The position numbers and the translations under genes are program-made. Positions 9,096 through 18,731 of a stretch of DNA of 64,000 nt are shown here, piece after piece. The stretch is from Pseudoxanthomonas sp. YR558. Its GTDB lineage: Bacteria; Pseudomonadota; Gammaproteobacteria; Xanthomonadales; Xanthomonadaceae. The notes below the pieces were generated by a model. That model had not been told where the DNA came from and did no database searches. It saw only the letters and a list, made by a program, of their open reading frames with translations. Position 1 is the first letter of the stretch, and every line of letters begins with the position of its first letter. Location: assembly GCF_900116385.1 (NCBI RefSeq), contig NZ_FPCI01000002.1, positions 930,001-994,000 of the forward strand, written 5' to 3'.

Positions 9096-9460
9096 CGCCG
9101 TCCGACGTCGTGCGCGAATGGGTCCGCCGCTTCAATGCGGCGGACGTCGACGGCTTGGCGGCGTTGTACGCCGAGGATGCCGTCAACCACCAGGTGGTGA
9201 CCGATCCGCTGCATGGTCGCGAGGCGATCGCGAACTTGTTCCGCACCGAATTCGCGCGCGCGACGATGGTGTGCGAGGTGGAACAGATCCTCGAGGACGG
9301 CGAGTGGGCCGTCATGGAATGGCGCGATCCGCTCGGACTGCGCGGCTGCGGCTTCTTCCACGTGCGCGATGGCCGCATCGTGTTCCAGCGCGGCTACTTC
9401 GACCAGCTCAGCTTCTTCCGCCAGCAGGGGCTGGCGGTGCCGGATCACTATTTGGATTGA
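9092..9460 (+). CDS. SnoaL/NTF2-like small protein coupled to asnB
   Basis: 122 aa with the alpha+beta cone pattern of the NTF2/SnoaL superfamily: a helix-rich start (VREWVRRFNAADVDGLAALY), the AEDAVNHQVV strand typical of ketosteroid-isomerase-like folds, then VCEVEQILEDGEWAVMEWRD and a final hydrophobic strand. Members are isomerases, dehydratases or binding proteins; the substrate cannot be told from sequence. It overlaps the asnB stop by 4 nt (ATGA), implying translational coupling and shared attenuation. It converges on the acylase gene with a 13-bp 3' overlap. Confidence 0.8.
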   Translation: MTPSDVVREWVRRFNAADVDGLAALYAEDAVNHQVVTDPLHGREAIANLFRTEFARATMVCEVEQILEDGEWAVMEWRDPLGLRGCGFFHVRDGRIVFQRGYFDQLSFFRQQGLAVPDHYLD

Positions 9461-11847
9461 GCGTTGGCGGGCCGCAGCGTGAGCGTGTGGGTCGCTTCGC
9501 CCGGCAGGAAGGGCGTCGGCCTGCCGTGCACCCAATCGTCATGGCCCGCGCCCCAGAACGGCGACATCGGATGACCGCTCTGGCCGCCGGGCATGTGGAT
9601 GATGCCGTCGGCCTCATGCCCCGGCGACACCACCATGCGTTCGGACGCACCGAACGCCGGGCCCTGCACGCGCGGCATGGCGCCGTCGCCGGCCAGCGGT
9701 TCGCCGGGCATGCATAGCCGCGGCTTGAGGAAGGCGGGCAGGGCGTTGGCCAGCGGATGGCAGATCTTCGCGGTGTTGCGCTCGCCCCAGCGACGCTCGG
9801 CGAGCGGTCCCTGTTGGGCAAGGTCGTCGCGCACTTCCTTCGCCGCGTCTTCCAGCAGCGCGTCCCAGGTCTGGTAGCGGCGCGACAGCAGATGGGCCGG
9901 GCGTTGTTCGAGCAACGGCCACACTACGCCTTCCAGCTGCGGCAGGTCGGGCATGATGAAGTCGTTGCCGAGTGCCGCCTGCGCGGGCGCGGTGAGACCG
10001 TCGGCGATGCGCGCATGCACGGCCAGGCGCCAGGCGCGGACCAGGCGGTAGCTCACCGAATCGATGCTCGCGGTGCCGTCCCAGGTCTTGCCGGCGTCGG
10101 CGAGAGCCTTCACGGCAGAATCTGCGGGCAGCTTCTTCGCTTCGTCCTGCAGTAGTGTCCACCAGCGCTGCAGGAAGAGCGCCCGATCGTCCAGCTGGAT
10201 CGCCAGCAGGTCTTTCTCGGTGAAACGATCCTTCGCCATCAGGCCATCGCGGATCTGCTTGGCGCGTGCGCCCAGCGCATATCCGCCATCACCCACGCGG
10301 GCGAGGGCGGCGCCATCCAGCACGCGAGCGTTGGCGGTCCAGAGGCGATGGTTTTCCGGTGACGTCAGCACCGGGGAGAGTTGGAAGGAGAGATCCCACG
10401 GCTTGCAGGGCAAGGCCGCAGCGTCGGCAGGCGCGGTCGTCGCAATGCCATCGAGGGCATGCGTGCATGCACCCGCACGCGAAGGCAGCGGCCCGAGAAT
10501 GCGCCAGGCGATGCGGCCGTTGCGGTCGGCGACGACCAGATTCTGCGCGGGCGTGGCGGTGCGCTGGGCCACGGCGAGGGCGGCGGACAGGTCGTCTGCA
10601 CGCGCGAGTTCCGACAAGCCGAAGTTCAACGCACCCGGCTGCTGCGCCACCCAGCGCAGCGCAAGCGCGGGCCGATCGCCCTTCGCGGGGTGAACGATTG
10701 GCCCGAGGCGCGTATCGAGCACCTCGAACGCGACGTCGTCACCGCCGGCGACCTTGATGGTTTCGGCGTGGCGCTCCACGGCCTCGCAGCCTTCGGTCGT
10801 CTTGCCCTCGCACGGCACTACCGGATACCAGTCGGCCGTGTCCGCGTAGCTGTTGGTGAAGCCCCAGGCGACGCGTCCGTTGCTGCCGACGATGATTGCG
10901 GGCAAGCCGGGGAGACTGAAGCCGGACACATCGACCTTGCCGCCCGGCGCGTGCGGATCGGGGTAGCGCAGGCGCACGCGGAACCAGATGCCGGGCGCGC
11001 GCAGGCCCAGGTGCATGTCGTCGGCGACGATGGCGCGCCCATCGGCGGTCAGCGCGCCGGCGACCGCCCAGTTGTTGCTGCCGGGGGTCCCCTTGTCGGC
11101 CAAGCGCTGATGGGAATCCGTCTTCGGCATCGGCAGCGTGCGCAGGTCCACCTCGCTGGCATCGGGCAGCGTGGCGTTGCCGCGCTGCTCCCCGAAGAGG
11201 GGCGCGTCCCATTCGGTGCCGTCGTGCGCGAGCAGGGTGTAGAGGCCCTGCGGCACGTGCTGGCGGATCTGCCACAGGCCCAGCTCGCGCACGTTCTGCG
11301 CATCCTGCAGATCAAAGTACATCGCGTAGCCCGTCAGCGCGGAATCCAGCACTTCCCAGCGGCGCGGTTCCTGTCGCAACAGCAGGTAGGGCCACGGACG
11401 CGCGCGCAGATTGCCGAGACCGGCATTCACGCCGTCGGCATAGGCCTGCAACTGCGGCATGCGGTTGCCCGCGAACGCGTCCAGGTGGTCCGACACGCGT
11501 GCGCGGATGCGGTGTACGCGACGTTCCTTGTCCAGGTCGATGGCGATGGGGCCGAACAGCTCCGCCAGCTCGCCCGCCGAGCTGCGGCGCATCAGGTCCA
11601 TTTCGAAGTAGCGTTCCTGCGCGTGCACGTAGCCGAGCGCGCGGACCGCATCGGTCTCGCTGGCCGCGTCGATGGTTACCACGCCCAATGCGTCGCGCTG
11701 CACGCTGGCCGGTGCGGACAGCCCGGCCAGCCCCGACTCGCCGTCCAGGCGCGGCAGGCTTCCCCGCAGCATCCACCATGCGATCAGTACCACCACGACG
11801 ATCAGGGCCAACAGCAGCAGCGCGATGCGCCGGGTCCACTTCAGCAT
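9448..11847 (-). CDS. Penicillin acylase family (S45) N-terminal-nucleophile amidohydrolase
   Basis: 799-aa periplasmic or membrane-tethered amidase. Residues 5-27 form a strong hydrophobic anchor. Residues about 45-250 are the alpha-chain (VQRDALGVVTIDAASETDAV, GYVHAQERYFEMDLMRR). Autocleavage is predicted between Gly256 and Ser257 in GTPGSNNWAV; Ser257 would be the catalytic N-terminus of the beta-chain. The family includes penicillin G acylase and the acyl-homoserine-lactone acylases PvdQ/QuiP, so quorum quenching is possible but not shown. Single gene, convergent with the asnB partner. Confidence 0.9.
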   Translation of the reverse strand: MLKWTRRIALLLLALIVVVVLIAWWMLRGSLPRLDGESGLAGLSAPASVQRDALGVVTIDAASETDAVRALGYVHAQERYFEMDLMRRSSAGELAELFGPIAIDLDKERRVHRIRARVSDHLDAFAGNRMPQLQAYADGVNAGLGNLRARPWPYLLLRQEPRRWEVLDSALTGYAMYFDLQDAQNVRELGLWQIRQHVPQGLYTLLAHDGTEWDAPLFGEQRGNATLPDASEVDLRTLPMPKTDSHQRLADKGTPGSNNWAVAGALTADGRAIVADDMHLGLRAPGIWFRVRLRYPDPHAPGGKVDVSGFSLPGLPAIIVGSNGRVAWGFTNSYADTADWYPVVPCEGKTTEGCEAVERHAETIKVAGGDDVAFEVLDTRLGPIVHPAKGDRPALALRWVAQQPGALNFGLSELARADDLSAALAVAQRTATPAQNLVVADRNGRIAWRILGPLPSRAGACTHALDGIATTAPADAAALPCKPWDLSFQLSPVLTSPENHRLWTANARVLDGAALARVGDGGYALGARAKQIRDGLMAKDRFTEKDLLAIQLDDRALFLQRWWTLLQDEAKKLPADSAVKALADAGKTWDGTASIDSVSYRLVRAWRLAVHARIADGLTAPAQAALGNDFIMPDLPQLEGVVWPLLEQRPAHLLSRRYQTWDALLEDAAKEVRDDLAQQGPLAERRWGERNTAKICHPLANALPAFLKPRLCMPGEPLAGDGAMPRVQGPAFGASERMVVSPGHEADGIIHMPGGQSGHPMSPFWGAGHDDWVHGRPTPFLPGEATHTLTLRPANAQSK

Positions 11848-12002
11848 TGCGGGTCCTGAGGGTAGGGGCGGGCGGGCCGATTATTCCACGGAAGCGTTGA
11901 CCGTCCATGCCGCGATGCGACGACGAACGCGACTGATTCCGATTCGGTCGCCGGTCCGTGGGATCGGGCATCCTGTGCGCCTCGCCACAGGAGCCGCCCC
12001 CC

Positions 12003-12488
12003 ATGAAAGGCCACCCGGACGTCGTCGAATACCTCAAGTTCCTGCTGCGCGGCGAGTTGGCCGCGCGCGACCAGTACTTCATCCATTCGAGGCGCTACGA
12101 GGACCAGGGCCTGAAGGCGCTGTTCCACCGCATCGACCACGAGATGCAGGAAGAGACCCAGCACGCCGACGCGCTGCTGCGCCGCATCCTGTTCCTGGAA
12201 GGCGACCCGGACATGCGCCCGGAAGCCTTCACCGCCGGCACGACCGTCGAAGAGATGCTCCAGCGCGACCTGGAAGTCGAATACGCAGTGCGCGCGCACC
12301 TGGCCAAGGGCGTGGCGCTGTGCGAGCAGTATGGCGACTACGTCAGCCGCGAAATCCTGCTGACCCAGCTGCAGGACACCGAAGAAGACCATGCGCACTG
12401 GCTGGAACAGCAGTTGGGCCTGATCAAGCGACTTGGCATCCAGCTGTACCTGACCTCCAAGCTCGACGGCGAACCCGCCGCCGAGTGA
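12003..12488 (+). CDS. Bacterioferritin-like ferritin lacking the haem-ligand Met
   Basis: 161-aa four-helix ferritin. [20 protein letters not shown] aligns with the E. coli Bfr start ([20 protein letters not shown]). The di-iron ferroxidase ligands are present: Glu18, Glu51, His54, Glu93, Glu127 and His130 (TEEDHAHWL). The residue matching haem-ligating Met52 of Bfr is Thr52 in [11 protein letters not shown], so intersubunit haem binding is unlikely. It probably stores or detoxifies iron, or is a partner subunit of a second Bfr elsewhere. The ATG at 12003 is chosen by similarity. Convergent with tpm. Confidence 0.88.
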   Translation: MKGHPDVVEYLKFLLRGELAARDQYFIHSRRYEDQGLKALFHRIDHEMQEETQHADALLRRILFLEGDPDMRPEAFTAGTTVEEMLQRDLEVEYAVRAHLAKGVALCEQYGDYVSREILLTQLQDTEEDHAHWLEQQLGLIKRLGIQLYLTSKLDGEPAAE

Positions 12489-13145
12489 TCAGCCGCGACG
12501 GAGACGGTAGACCGCCGTCTCCAGCGCGCTCAGGCCTTCTTCGCGGAAGCGCGGCTCTTGGTCCAGGATGTCGCGCCGCTCCAGCAGCGTGTGTCGCCAC
12601 GGCGCGGCGAACAACGCCTCGACCTCGGGTTGCTCCACCGAGAACGGTGGTCCGGCTTTTTCGGTTTGCGGATACTCCAGCGTGATCAACAGGCCCTGCG
12701 CCCCCGTGGGAAGCGACGCATAGACCGTGTCGCGATAGCGCAACCGCAGATCCGCGGGCAGCGCGATCAATGCCGCACGGTCGTAGACGCCGGCCACGTC
12801 CGCGAGTAACGCCGGATCCACGCCGAAAGCGTCGCCCAGGATGATCTCCACCGGCCCCGCGCTGAAATGCTCGCCGTAGCGACTGGTGGTCCGTACCGGT
12901 TCGAGTCCGGCTTCCTCGAAGAATTGCGTGACCGCCAACGGCGACAGTTCCACGCCGAGCACGCGATGTCCCTTCGCTGCCAGCCAGTGCATGTCCAGCG
13001 ACTTCCCGCACAACGGCACCAGCACGCGGCTGCCCGCCGGGAGTTGCAGCGACGGCCAGTGCTTCTCGAGCAACGGCATCACGTCGCTGCGGTGGAAGCC
13101 GATCTGGCCTTCCTGCCAACGCTGCAACCAGAAATCGGCGTCCAT
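12489..13145 (-). CDS. tpm: Thiopurine S-methyltransferase
   Basis: SAM-dependent methyltransferase, 218 aa, the usual bacterial TPMT length. [20 protein letters not shown] is the family N-terminus; [20 protein letters not shown] is the SAM-binding motif I region and [20 protein letters not shown] follows. Bacterial enzymes methylate thiopurines and also selenium or tellurium compounds. The start at 13145 has GGAGG-like sequence just upstream. It ends directly against the ferritin stop and lies 40 bp downstream of parC on the same strand. Confidence 0.93.
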   Translation of the reverse strand: MDADFWLQRWQEGQIGFHRSDVMPLLEKHWPSLQLPAGSRVLVPLCGKSLDMHWLAAKGHRVLGVELSPLAVTQFFEEAGLEPVRTTSRYGEHFSAGPVEIILGDAFGVDPALLADVAGVYDRAALIALPADLRLRYRDTVYASLPTGAQGLLITLEYPQTEKAGPPFSVEQPEVEALFAAPWRHTLLERRDILDQEPRFREEGLSALETAVYRLRRG

Positions 13146-13185
13146 CGGTGAATCCTCCCGGCGTCTTGGAAGCGTCGTAGGTGCG

Positions 13186-15429
13186 TTACTGGATATCCAG
13201 CCCGTCGACCTTCTGCCACCCACGCGGCAACAGCCCACCGCGTGTCGCCCGCGCGCCGACATATTCGTCCAGGTCCTTGAACGACAGGCTCATCGTGCGC
13301 TGCCCGCTCTTCACCAGCAGCGTGCTGCCCGGCGTGACGGCCGCGATGGCGACCACGCGCTCGGTGCCGAGCTTGGCCTTCGGGATCTCGATGATCTTGT
13401 TGCCTTTGCCCTTGTCCAGTTCCGGCAGTTCGCTGACCGGGAAGGCCAGCAGATGGCCCGCACTGGTCACGGCGACGATGCGATCGGTCTCGGTGTTGGG
13501 CACCTGCGCCGGCTGCAGCACGTTTGCGCCCGCGGTCAGGTTGAGCATCGCCTTGCCCGCCTTCTGGCGACCGGTGAGGTTCTCGAAGCGGGTGACGAAG
13601 CCATAGCCATGCGACGAGGCCAGCACGAAGCGGCTGTCGTTGTCGCCGCTGGCCAGTGCCTGGAAAGACGCGCCGGCGGCAGGCGAGAAGCGACCGGTCA
13701 GCGGTTCGCCATTACCGCGCGCAGAGGGCAGCGTATGCACGGCCGTCGAGTAGCTGCGGCCTTCCGAGTCGAGGAAGGCGACCTGTTGCGTGCTGCGCGA
13801 GCGCACCGCCGCCAGCAGGCCATCGCCCTCGCGGTAGGACAGCGTGGCGGCATCCACGTCGTGGCCCTTCGCAGCGCGTATCCAGCCCTTCTCCGACACC
13901 ACCACGGTCATCGGTTCGCTGGCGACCAGCTCGGTTTCGTCCAGTGCCTGCGCGGCATCGCGCTGCACCAGCGGCGACATGCGGGCGTCGCCGAACTTCT
14001 TCGCGTCGGCCGTTAGTTCGTCCTTGATCAGCTTCTTCAGCTTCGTCTTGGAATCCAGGATGCCGGCGATCTTCTCGCGTTCGGCCTGCAATTCGTCCTG
14101 CTCGCCGCGGATCTTCATTTCCTCGAGGCGGGCGAGCTGTCGCAGCTTGGTCTCGAGGATGTAGTCCGCCTGCTCCTCGCTCAACGCGAAGCGGGCGATC
14201 AACGCGGCCTTCGGCTCGTCCTCGGTGCGGATGATGCGGATCACTTCATCCAGGTTGAGGAACGCGACCAGCAAGCCCTCCAACAGGTGCAGGCGACGCT
14301 CGACCTTCTCCAGCCGGTGCTTCAGGCGGCGCGTCACCGTGTCGCTGCGGAACGCCAGCCATTCGGTCAGCAGCATCTTCAGGTTCTTGACCTGCGGACG
14401 GCCGTCCAGTCCGATGATGTTGAGGTTGACCCGGTAGCTCTTCTCCAGATCGGTGGTCGCGAACAGGTGGCCCATCAGTTGTTCGGCGTCCACGCGGTTG
14501 GAGCGCGGGATCAGCACGACGCGCACCGGGTTCGCGTGGTCGGATTCGTCGCGGATGTCTTCTAGCCAGGGCAACTTCTTCGCCCGCATCTGCGCGGCGA
14601 TCTGCTCGATCACCTTCGAGGGCGATACCTGGTAGGGCAGCGCATCGATCACGAGGTTGGCGTTGTCCTTGCGCCACACGGCGCGCGCGCGGACGCTGCC
14701 GGTGCCGTTCTCGTACATCGTGCGCAGATCGGACGCCGCGGTGATGATCTCCGCCTTCGTGGGGTAGTCCGGGCCGCGCACGTGTTCGCATAGGTCGGCG
14801 ACCGTCGCGTCCGGATCATCGATCAGGCGAATGCACGCGCTGACGATCTCGTTGAGGTTGTGCGGCGGCACGTCGGTGGCCATGCCCACGGCGATGCCGG
14901 TGGTGCCGTTGAGCAGCAGGTGCGGCAGGCGCGCCGGAAGCCACGTGGGCTCCTCCAGCGTGCCGTCGAAGTTGGAAGCCCAGTCCACCGTGCCCTGGCC
15001 GAGTTCGCCCAGCAGCACTTCGGCGATGGGGGTGAGCTTGGATTCGGTGTAGCGCATGGCCGCGAACGACTTCGGGTCGTCCGGCGAACCGAAGTTGCCC
15101 TGGCCTTCGATCAGCGGATAGCGGTACGAGAACGGCTGCGCCATCAGCACGAGTGCTTCGTAGCAGGCGCTGTCGCCATGCGGGTGGTACTTGCCGATCA
15201 CGTCGCCGACAGTGCGCGCGGACTTCTTCGGCTTGGCGCCCGCACTGAGGCCGAGCTCGCTCATCGAATAGATGATGCGGCGCTGCACGGGCTTGAGCCC
15301 ATCGCCGATGAAGGGCAGGGCGCGGTCGAGGACCACATACATCGAGTAGTCGAGGTAGGCGCGCTCGGCGTACTCGCGCAGCGGGATCTGTTCGAAGCCG
15401 TGGAAGGTGGGGCGGATGGTGTCGCTCAT
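13186..15429 (-). CDS. parC: DNA topoisomerase IV subunit A
   Basis: Decatenase breakage-reunion subunit, 747 aa. The quinolone-resistance region reads [20 protein letters not shown], with the wild-type Ser and Glu at the positions equivalent to E. coli Ser80 and Glu84. The catalytic-Tyr region is [20 protein letters not shown] (Tyr in AAMRYTE). The C-terminal beta-pinwheel carries repeated strands such as [23 protein letters not shown] at 15429 ([20 protein letters not shown]) is preferred; an ATG 9 nt earlier is possible. parE is not in the window. Confidence 0.97.
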   Translation of the reverse strand: MSDTIRPTFHGFEQIPLREYAERAYLDYSMYVVLDRALPFIGDGLKPVQRRIIYSMSELGLSAGAKPKKSARTVGDVIGKYHPHGDSACYEALVLMAQPFSYRYPLIEGQGNFGSPDDPKSFAAMRYTESKLTPIAEVLLGELGQGTVDWASNFDGTLEEPTWLPARLPHLLLNGTTGIAVGMATDVPPHNLNEIVSACIRLIDDPDATVADLCEHVRGPDYPTKAEIITAASDLRTMYENGTGSVRARAVWRKDNANLVIDALPYQVSPSKVIEQIAAQMRAKKLPWLEDIRDESDHANPVRVVLIPRSNRVDAEQLMGHLFATTDLEKSYRVNLNIIGLDGRPQVKNLKMLLTEWLAFRSDTVTRRLKHRLEKVERRLHLLEGLLVAFLNLDEVIRIIRTEDEPKAALIARFALSEEQADYILETKLRQLARLEEMKIRGEQDELQAEREKIAGILDSKTKLKKLIKDELTADAKKFGDARMSPLVQRDAAQALDETELVASEPMTVVVSEKGWIRAAKGHDVDAATLSYREGDGLLAAVRSRSTQQVAFLDSEGRSYSTAVHTLPSARGNGEPLTGRFSPAAGASFQALASGDNDSRFVLASSHGYGFVTRFENLTGRQKAGKAMLNLTAGANVLQPAQVPNTETDRIVAVTSAGHLLAFPVSELPELDKGKGNKIIEIPKAKLGTERVVAIAAVTPGSTLLVKSGQRTMSLSFKDLDEYVGARATRGGLLPRGWQKVDGLDIQ

Positions 15430-15514
15430 CGGGTGCATTCGTCTGCAGCAGTGTCCTGCCGCAATTCTACCCGTCGCGGTCTCAGCGCTTGAGCGCGCGT
15501 TGCAGGAGACCGGA

Positions 15515-15548
15515 AACGAAAAACCCCCGCTTGCGCGAGGGTTTCGTT
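15515..15548 (-). terminator. Terminator after tRNA-Leu
   Basis: 10-bp stem 15521-15530/15535-15544 with one G-U pair and a 4-nt loop. A-rich on both flanks, so a T-run follows it on either strand. On the minus strand it ends tRNA-Leu before parC. Confidence 0.8.
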
Positions 15549-15553
15549 TTGCG

Positions 15554-15638
<85 letters not shown>

Positions 15639-15655
15639 AGGTAAGCGAGGCGCGC

Positions 15656-15684
15656 ATTTTGAGGACAGGGCAGGGGAATGTCAA
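15656..15684 (-). promoter_or_regulatory. tRNA-Leu promoter
   Basis: Consensus -35 TTGACA at 15679-15684 and -10 CAAAAT at 15656-15661 on the minus strand, spacer 17 bp, ending 17 nt before the tRNA 5' end. Confidence 0.75.
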
Positions 15685-15731
15685 CGGGTGTCTTCGCGCG
15701 GTGTTGTTCAGGCGGGGTGTACGATGCGCCG

Positions 15732-18203
15732 ATGACCAAGAAGACTCCCACGGGCGGCGGCAAGAAGCCCGCCGCGTCCGCCAAGGCCGGCGCGAAGCCG
15801 GCCTCCCGCAACACCTTCGGCAAGGCGGGCAAGCCCGCCGGCAAGCCGGGCAAACCGGCCAAGAAGAGCCTGCCGCCCTGGATGCCCGACCTGCCCGCAT
15901 CGGGCGGCCGTACCAAACCCGGTGCGCCGGCCCCCCATCGCGCCGGTCCGCCGCCGCGCGCTGCGGGACGCTTCGTCGATCCGCACGCACAGCGTGAAGC
16001 CCAACGCTACGAACAGCCCATCGCCAGCCGCGAAGCCATCCTCGGCTTTCTGGAAGCGGCCGAGGGCCCGCAGACCGCCGAGGAAATCGCGGGACCGTTG
16101 GGCCTGGACGCGCCCGACCGTTTCGATGCGCTGTCCAAGCGGCTCGGCGCGATGGTCCGCGACGGCCAACTGGTGCAGAACCGCCGCGGCGGCTTCGCGC
16201 CGGTACAGCACACCGACCTGATCGCCGGCACGGTGATCGCGAACCCCGACGGCTTCGGTTTCCTGCGGCCGGACACCGGCGGTGGCGACGATCTGTTCCT
16301 GCCGCCCTACGAAATGCGCAAGGTCATGCATGGCGACCGTGCGTTGGCCAACGTCACCGGCATCGATCGCCGCGGCCGCCGCGAAGGCAGCATCGCGCGC
16401 GTGCTGGAACGCGGCGTCACCCGCCTGATCGGGCGCTTCGGTTTCGAGGTGGGCATCGCCTACGTGGCGCCGGACGACAAACGCATCCAGCGCAACGTTC
16501 AGATCCCGCAGGATGCGACCGGTGGTGCGCGCGATGGCCAACTGGTCGTGGTCGAACTGACCCAGGCGCCGGATGCACGCCGCCCGCCCATCGGCAAGGT
16601 GATCGCCGTGCTCGGCGACAGCCTGACGCCGTCGCTCGTCGTCGAGGCCGCCATCCACGGACACAACCTGCCGCACGAGTTTCCGCAGGAAGTGCTGGAC
16701 GAAGCCACCGCGGTGCCGCTGGTCGTCGAGCCGACGATGATCGGCGACCGCGTCGACCTGCGGTCCACGCCGCTGGTGACGATCGACGGCGAAGACGCGA
16801 AGGATTTCGATGATGCCGTCTACTGCGAGCCCACGCGCGACGGCTTCCGTCTGATCGTCGCCATCGCCGACGTGTCGCACTACGTGCGTCCCGGCACGCC
16901 GCTGGATGATGAGGCGCAAAAGCGCGCGACCTCGGTGTATTTCCCAGGATTCGTGGTGCCGATGCTGCCGGAGACGCTGTCCAACGGCATCTGTTCGCTG
17001 AACCCGAAGGTCGACCGCATGACCTTCGTCTGCGACATGCACGTCAATCGCGACGGTGAAGTGACGCAGTCGAAGTTCTACGAAGCGGTGATGAACTCGC
17101 ATGCGCGCCTGACCTACACGCAGGTGTGGAAGGCCGTCGGCGAGAACGATGAAGAGACCCGCACGCAGATCGCCGCGGTGCTGCCGCACGTCGAGCGGTT
17201 GTACCAGCTGTACCACGTGCTGGCGAAAGCGCGCGCTACGCGTGGCGCGATCGAGTTCGAAAGTTCGGAAGTCCGCTTCGTGCTGGACAATCGCGGCGAG
17301 GTCACCCAGGCCGGCATGCTGGTGCGCAACGATGCGCACAAGCTGATCGAGGAGTGCATGATCGCCGCCAATGTGGAAGCGGCGAAATACCTGCTGGCCG
17401 CGCATATTCCCGCGCCGTACCGCATCCACGACAAGCCGCCGGAAACCAAGTACGCGGACCTGCTGGAATTCCTGAAGGAATTCAAGTTGTCGATGCCGTC
17501 CTGGGGCAAGGTGCAGCCGAAGGATTTCACCCAGTTGCTGAAGAAGGTACGCGAGCGTCCGGACGCCGCCTTGCTGGAATCGGTGCTGCTGCGCAGCCAG
17601 AGCCTGGCGGTGTACGCGCCCGACAACGTCGGCCACTTCGGCCTGGCGCTGGCGGCTTACGCGCACTTCACTTCGCCGATCCGCCGTTATCCCGACCTGC
17701 TGGTGCATCGTGCGATCAAGCACGGGTTGACGAAGCAGAAGCCCGATGCCTTCCAGTATTCGTCGCGCGACATGGCGGCGCTGGCGTTGCAGTGTTCCGA
17801 GCGCGAGCGCCGTGCCGACGAGGCGGAGCGCGAAGTCGACGAGCGTTATCGCGCGGCCTGGATGGAAAAGCATGTCGGTGGCCAGTTCGATGGCGTCATC
17901 AGTGGCGTCACCAGTTTCGGCCTGTTCGTGGAGTTGGACGAGTCCAAGGTCAACGGCCTGGTCCACGTGACCCAGCTCCCGCAGGACTACTACCACTTCG
18001 ACCCGACGCGGAAGACGCTGTCGGGCGAGCGCCGGGGCCTGTCGTACCGCCTCGGCGACCGTGTGCGCATCATCGTGCTCAAGGCCAGCCTGGAAGACCG
18101 CAAGATCGACTTCCGCCTGGTCGAGGACAAGACCAAGGACAGCGGCTTGCCGCCGCCCCCGCCGCGCGGCCAACCCGCCAAGCGCACCAAGAAGAAGTAC
18201 TGA
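15732..18203 (+). CDS. rnr: Ribonuclease R
   Basis: Processive 3'-5' exoribonuclease for structured RNA, rRNA quality control and trans-translation; 823 aa. Residues 1-95 are a Lys/Pro/Ala/Gly-rich, probably disordered basic extension. Then a winged-helix segment (SREAILGFLEAAEGPQTAEE), cold-shock domains, the RNB catalytic domain with the Asp cluster DGEDAKDFDDAVYC, and a C-terminal S1 domain (GQFDGVISGVTSFGLFVELD) ending in a short basic tail. ATG at 15732 by frame and family. It leads a short plus-strand group with the GFA protein and rlmB. Confidence 0.96.
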   Translation: MTKKTPTGGGKKPAASAKAGAKPASRNTFGKAGKPAGKPGKPAKKSLPPWMPDLPASGGRTKPGAPAPHRAGPPPRAAGRFVDPHAQREAQRYEQPIASREAILGFLEAAEGPQTAEEIAGPLGLDAPDRFDALSKRLGAMVRDGQLVQNRRGGFAPVQHTDLIAGTVIANPDGFGFLRPDTGGGDDLFLPPYEMRKVMHGDRALANVTGIDRRGRREGSIARVLERGVTRLIGRFGFEVGIAYVAPDDKRIQRNVQIPQDATGGARDGQLVVVELTQAPDARRPPIGKVIAVLGDSLTPSLVVEAAIHGHNLPHEFPQEVLDEATAVPLVVEPTMIGDRVDLRSTPLVTIDGEDAKDFDDAVYCEPTRDGFRLIVAIADVSHYVRPGTPLDDEAQKRATSVYFPGFVVPMLPETLSNGICSLNPKVDRMTFVCDMHVNRDGEVTQSKFYEAVMNSHARLTYTQVWKAVGENDEETRTQIAAVLPHVERLYQLYHVLAKARATRGAIEFESSEVRFVLDNRGEVTQAGMLVRNDAHKLIEECMIAANVEAAKYLLAAHIPAPYRIHDKPPETKYADLLEFLKEFKLSMPSWGKVQPKDFTQLLKKVRERPDAALLESVLLRSQSLAVYAPDNVGHFGLALAAYAHFTSPIRRYPDLLVHRAIKHGLTKQKPDAFQYSSRDMAALALQCSERERRADEAEREVDERYRAAWMEKHVGGQFDGVISGVTSFGLFVELDESKVNGLVHVTQLPQDYYHFDPTRKTLSGERRGLSYRLGDRVRIIVLKASLEDRKIDFRLVEDKTKDSGLPPPPPRGQPAKRTKKKY

Positions 18204-18206
18204 GCC

Positions 18207-18680
18207 ATGGGCGAGGCGGTCCGTACCGGTGGCTGCCAGTGCGGCGCGATCCGTTTCCGTGTCACCGGCGAACTGACGGACGCGTCCATCTGCCATTGCC
18301 GGATGTGCCAGAAGGCGTTCGGGGCCTACTACGCGCCGCTGGTGTCGACGCGAGGCGCGCGGCTCGAATGGACGCGTGGAGCGCCGAAGCGCTTCCGCTC
18401 GTCGAACGTGGTCCAGCGCGGCTTCTGTAGCGATTGCGGCACGCCGCTCACGTACGAAGCGCCGGACGGCGTGGCCGTGGCGGCGGGCGCCTTCGACGAT
18501 CCGGCCGGACTGGCCCCCTGGGTGCAGTACGGCATCGAAGGCAAGCTTCCCTACGTGGATGGCTTGCCGGCGCTGCCGCAGCGGCGCACCGAGGAGGACG
18601 AGGCCGCGGCCGCGTTCCTCGCCGATGTGGTGTCGTTCCAGCACCCGGACCACGACACGCCGGCCTGGCCGCCGCGCTGA
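18207..18680 (+). CDS. GFA-family (glutathione-dependent formaldehyde-activating fold) protein
   Basis: 157-aa zinc-binding protein. Cys ligands fit the GFA/CENP-V fold: CQCGAIRF, CHCRMCQKAFGAYY, and CSDCGTPLTYE. The fold's founding member was proposed to condense formaldehyde with glutathione, but most homologues have no proven activity, so the function is open. It begins 3 nt after rnr and 51 nt before rlmB, on the same strand. Confidence 0.88.
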   Translation: MGEAVRTGGCQCGAIRFRVTGELTDASICHCRMCQKAFGAYYAPLVSTRGARLEWTRGAPKRFRSSNVVQRGFCSDCGTPLTYEAPDGVAVAAGAFDDPAGLAPWVQYGIEGKLPYVDGLPALPQRRTEEDEAAAAFLADVVSFQHPDHDTPAWPPR

Positions 18681-18731
18681 GCGACGGGTCGGTGCGATAA
18701 TGCCGGCCTTTCCAGGGCGGCCGTACAGCGC

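Noticed and set aside
15186-15210. Quinolone-resistance substitution in parC
   Set aside because: The region reads GDSACYE, with the wild-type Ser and Glu.
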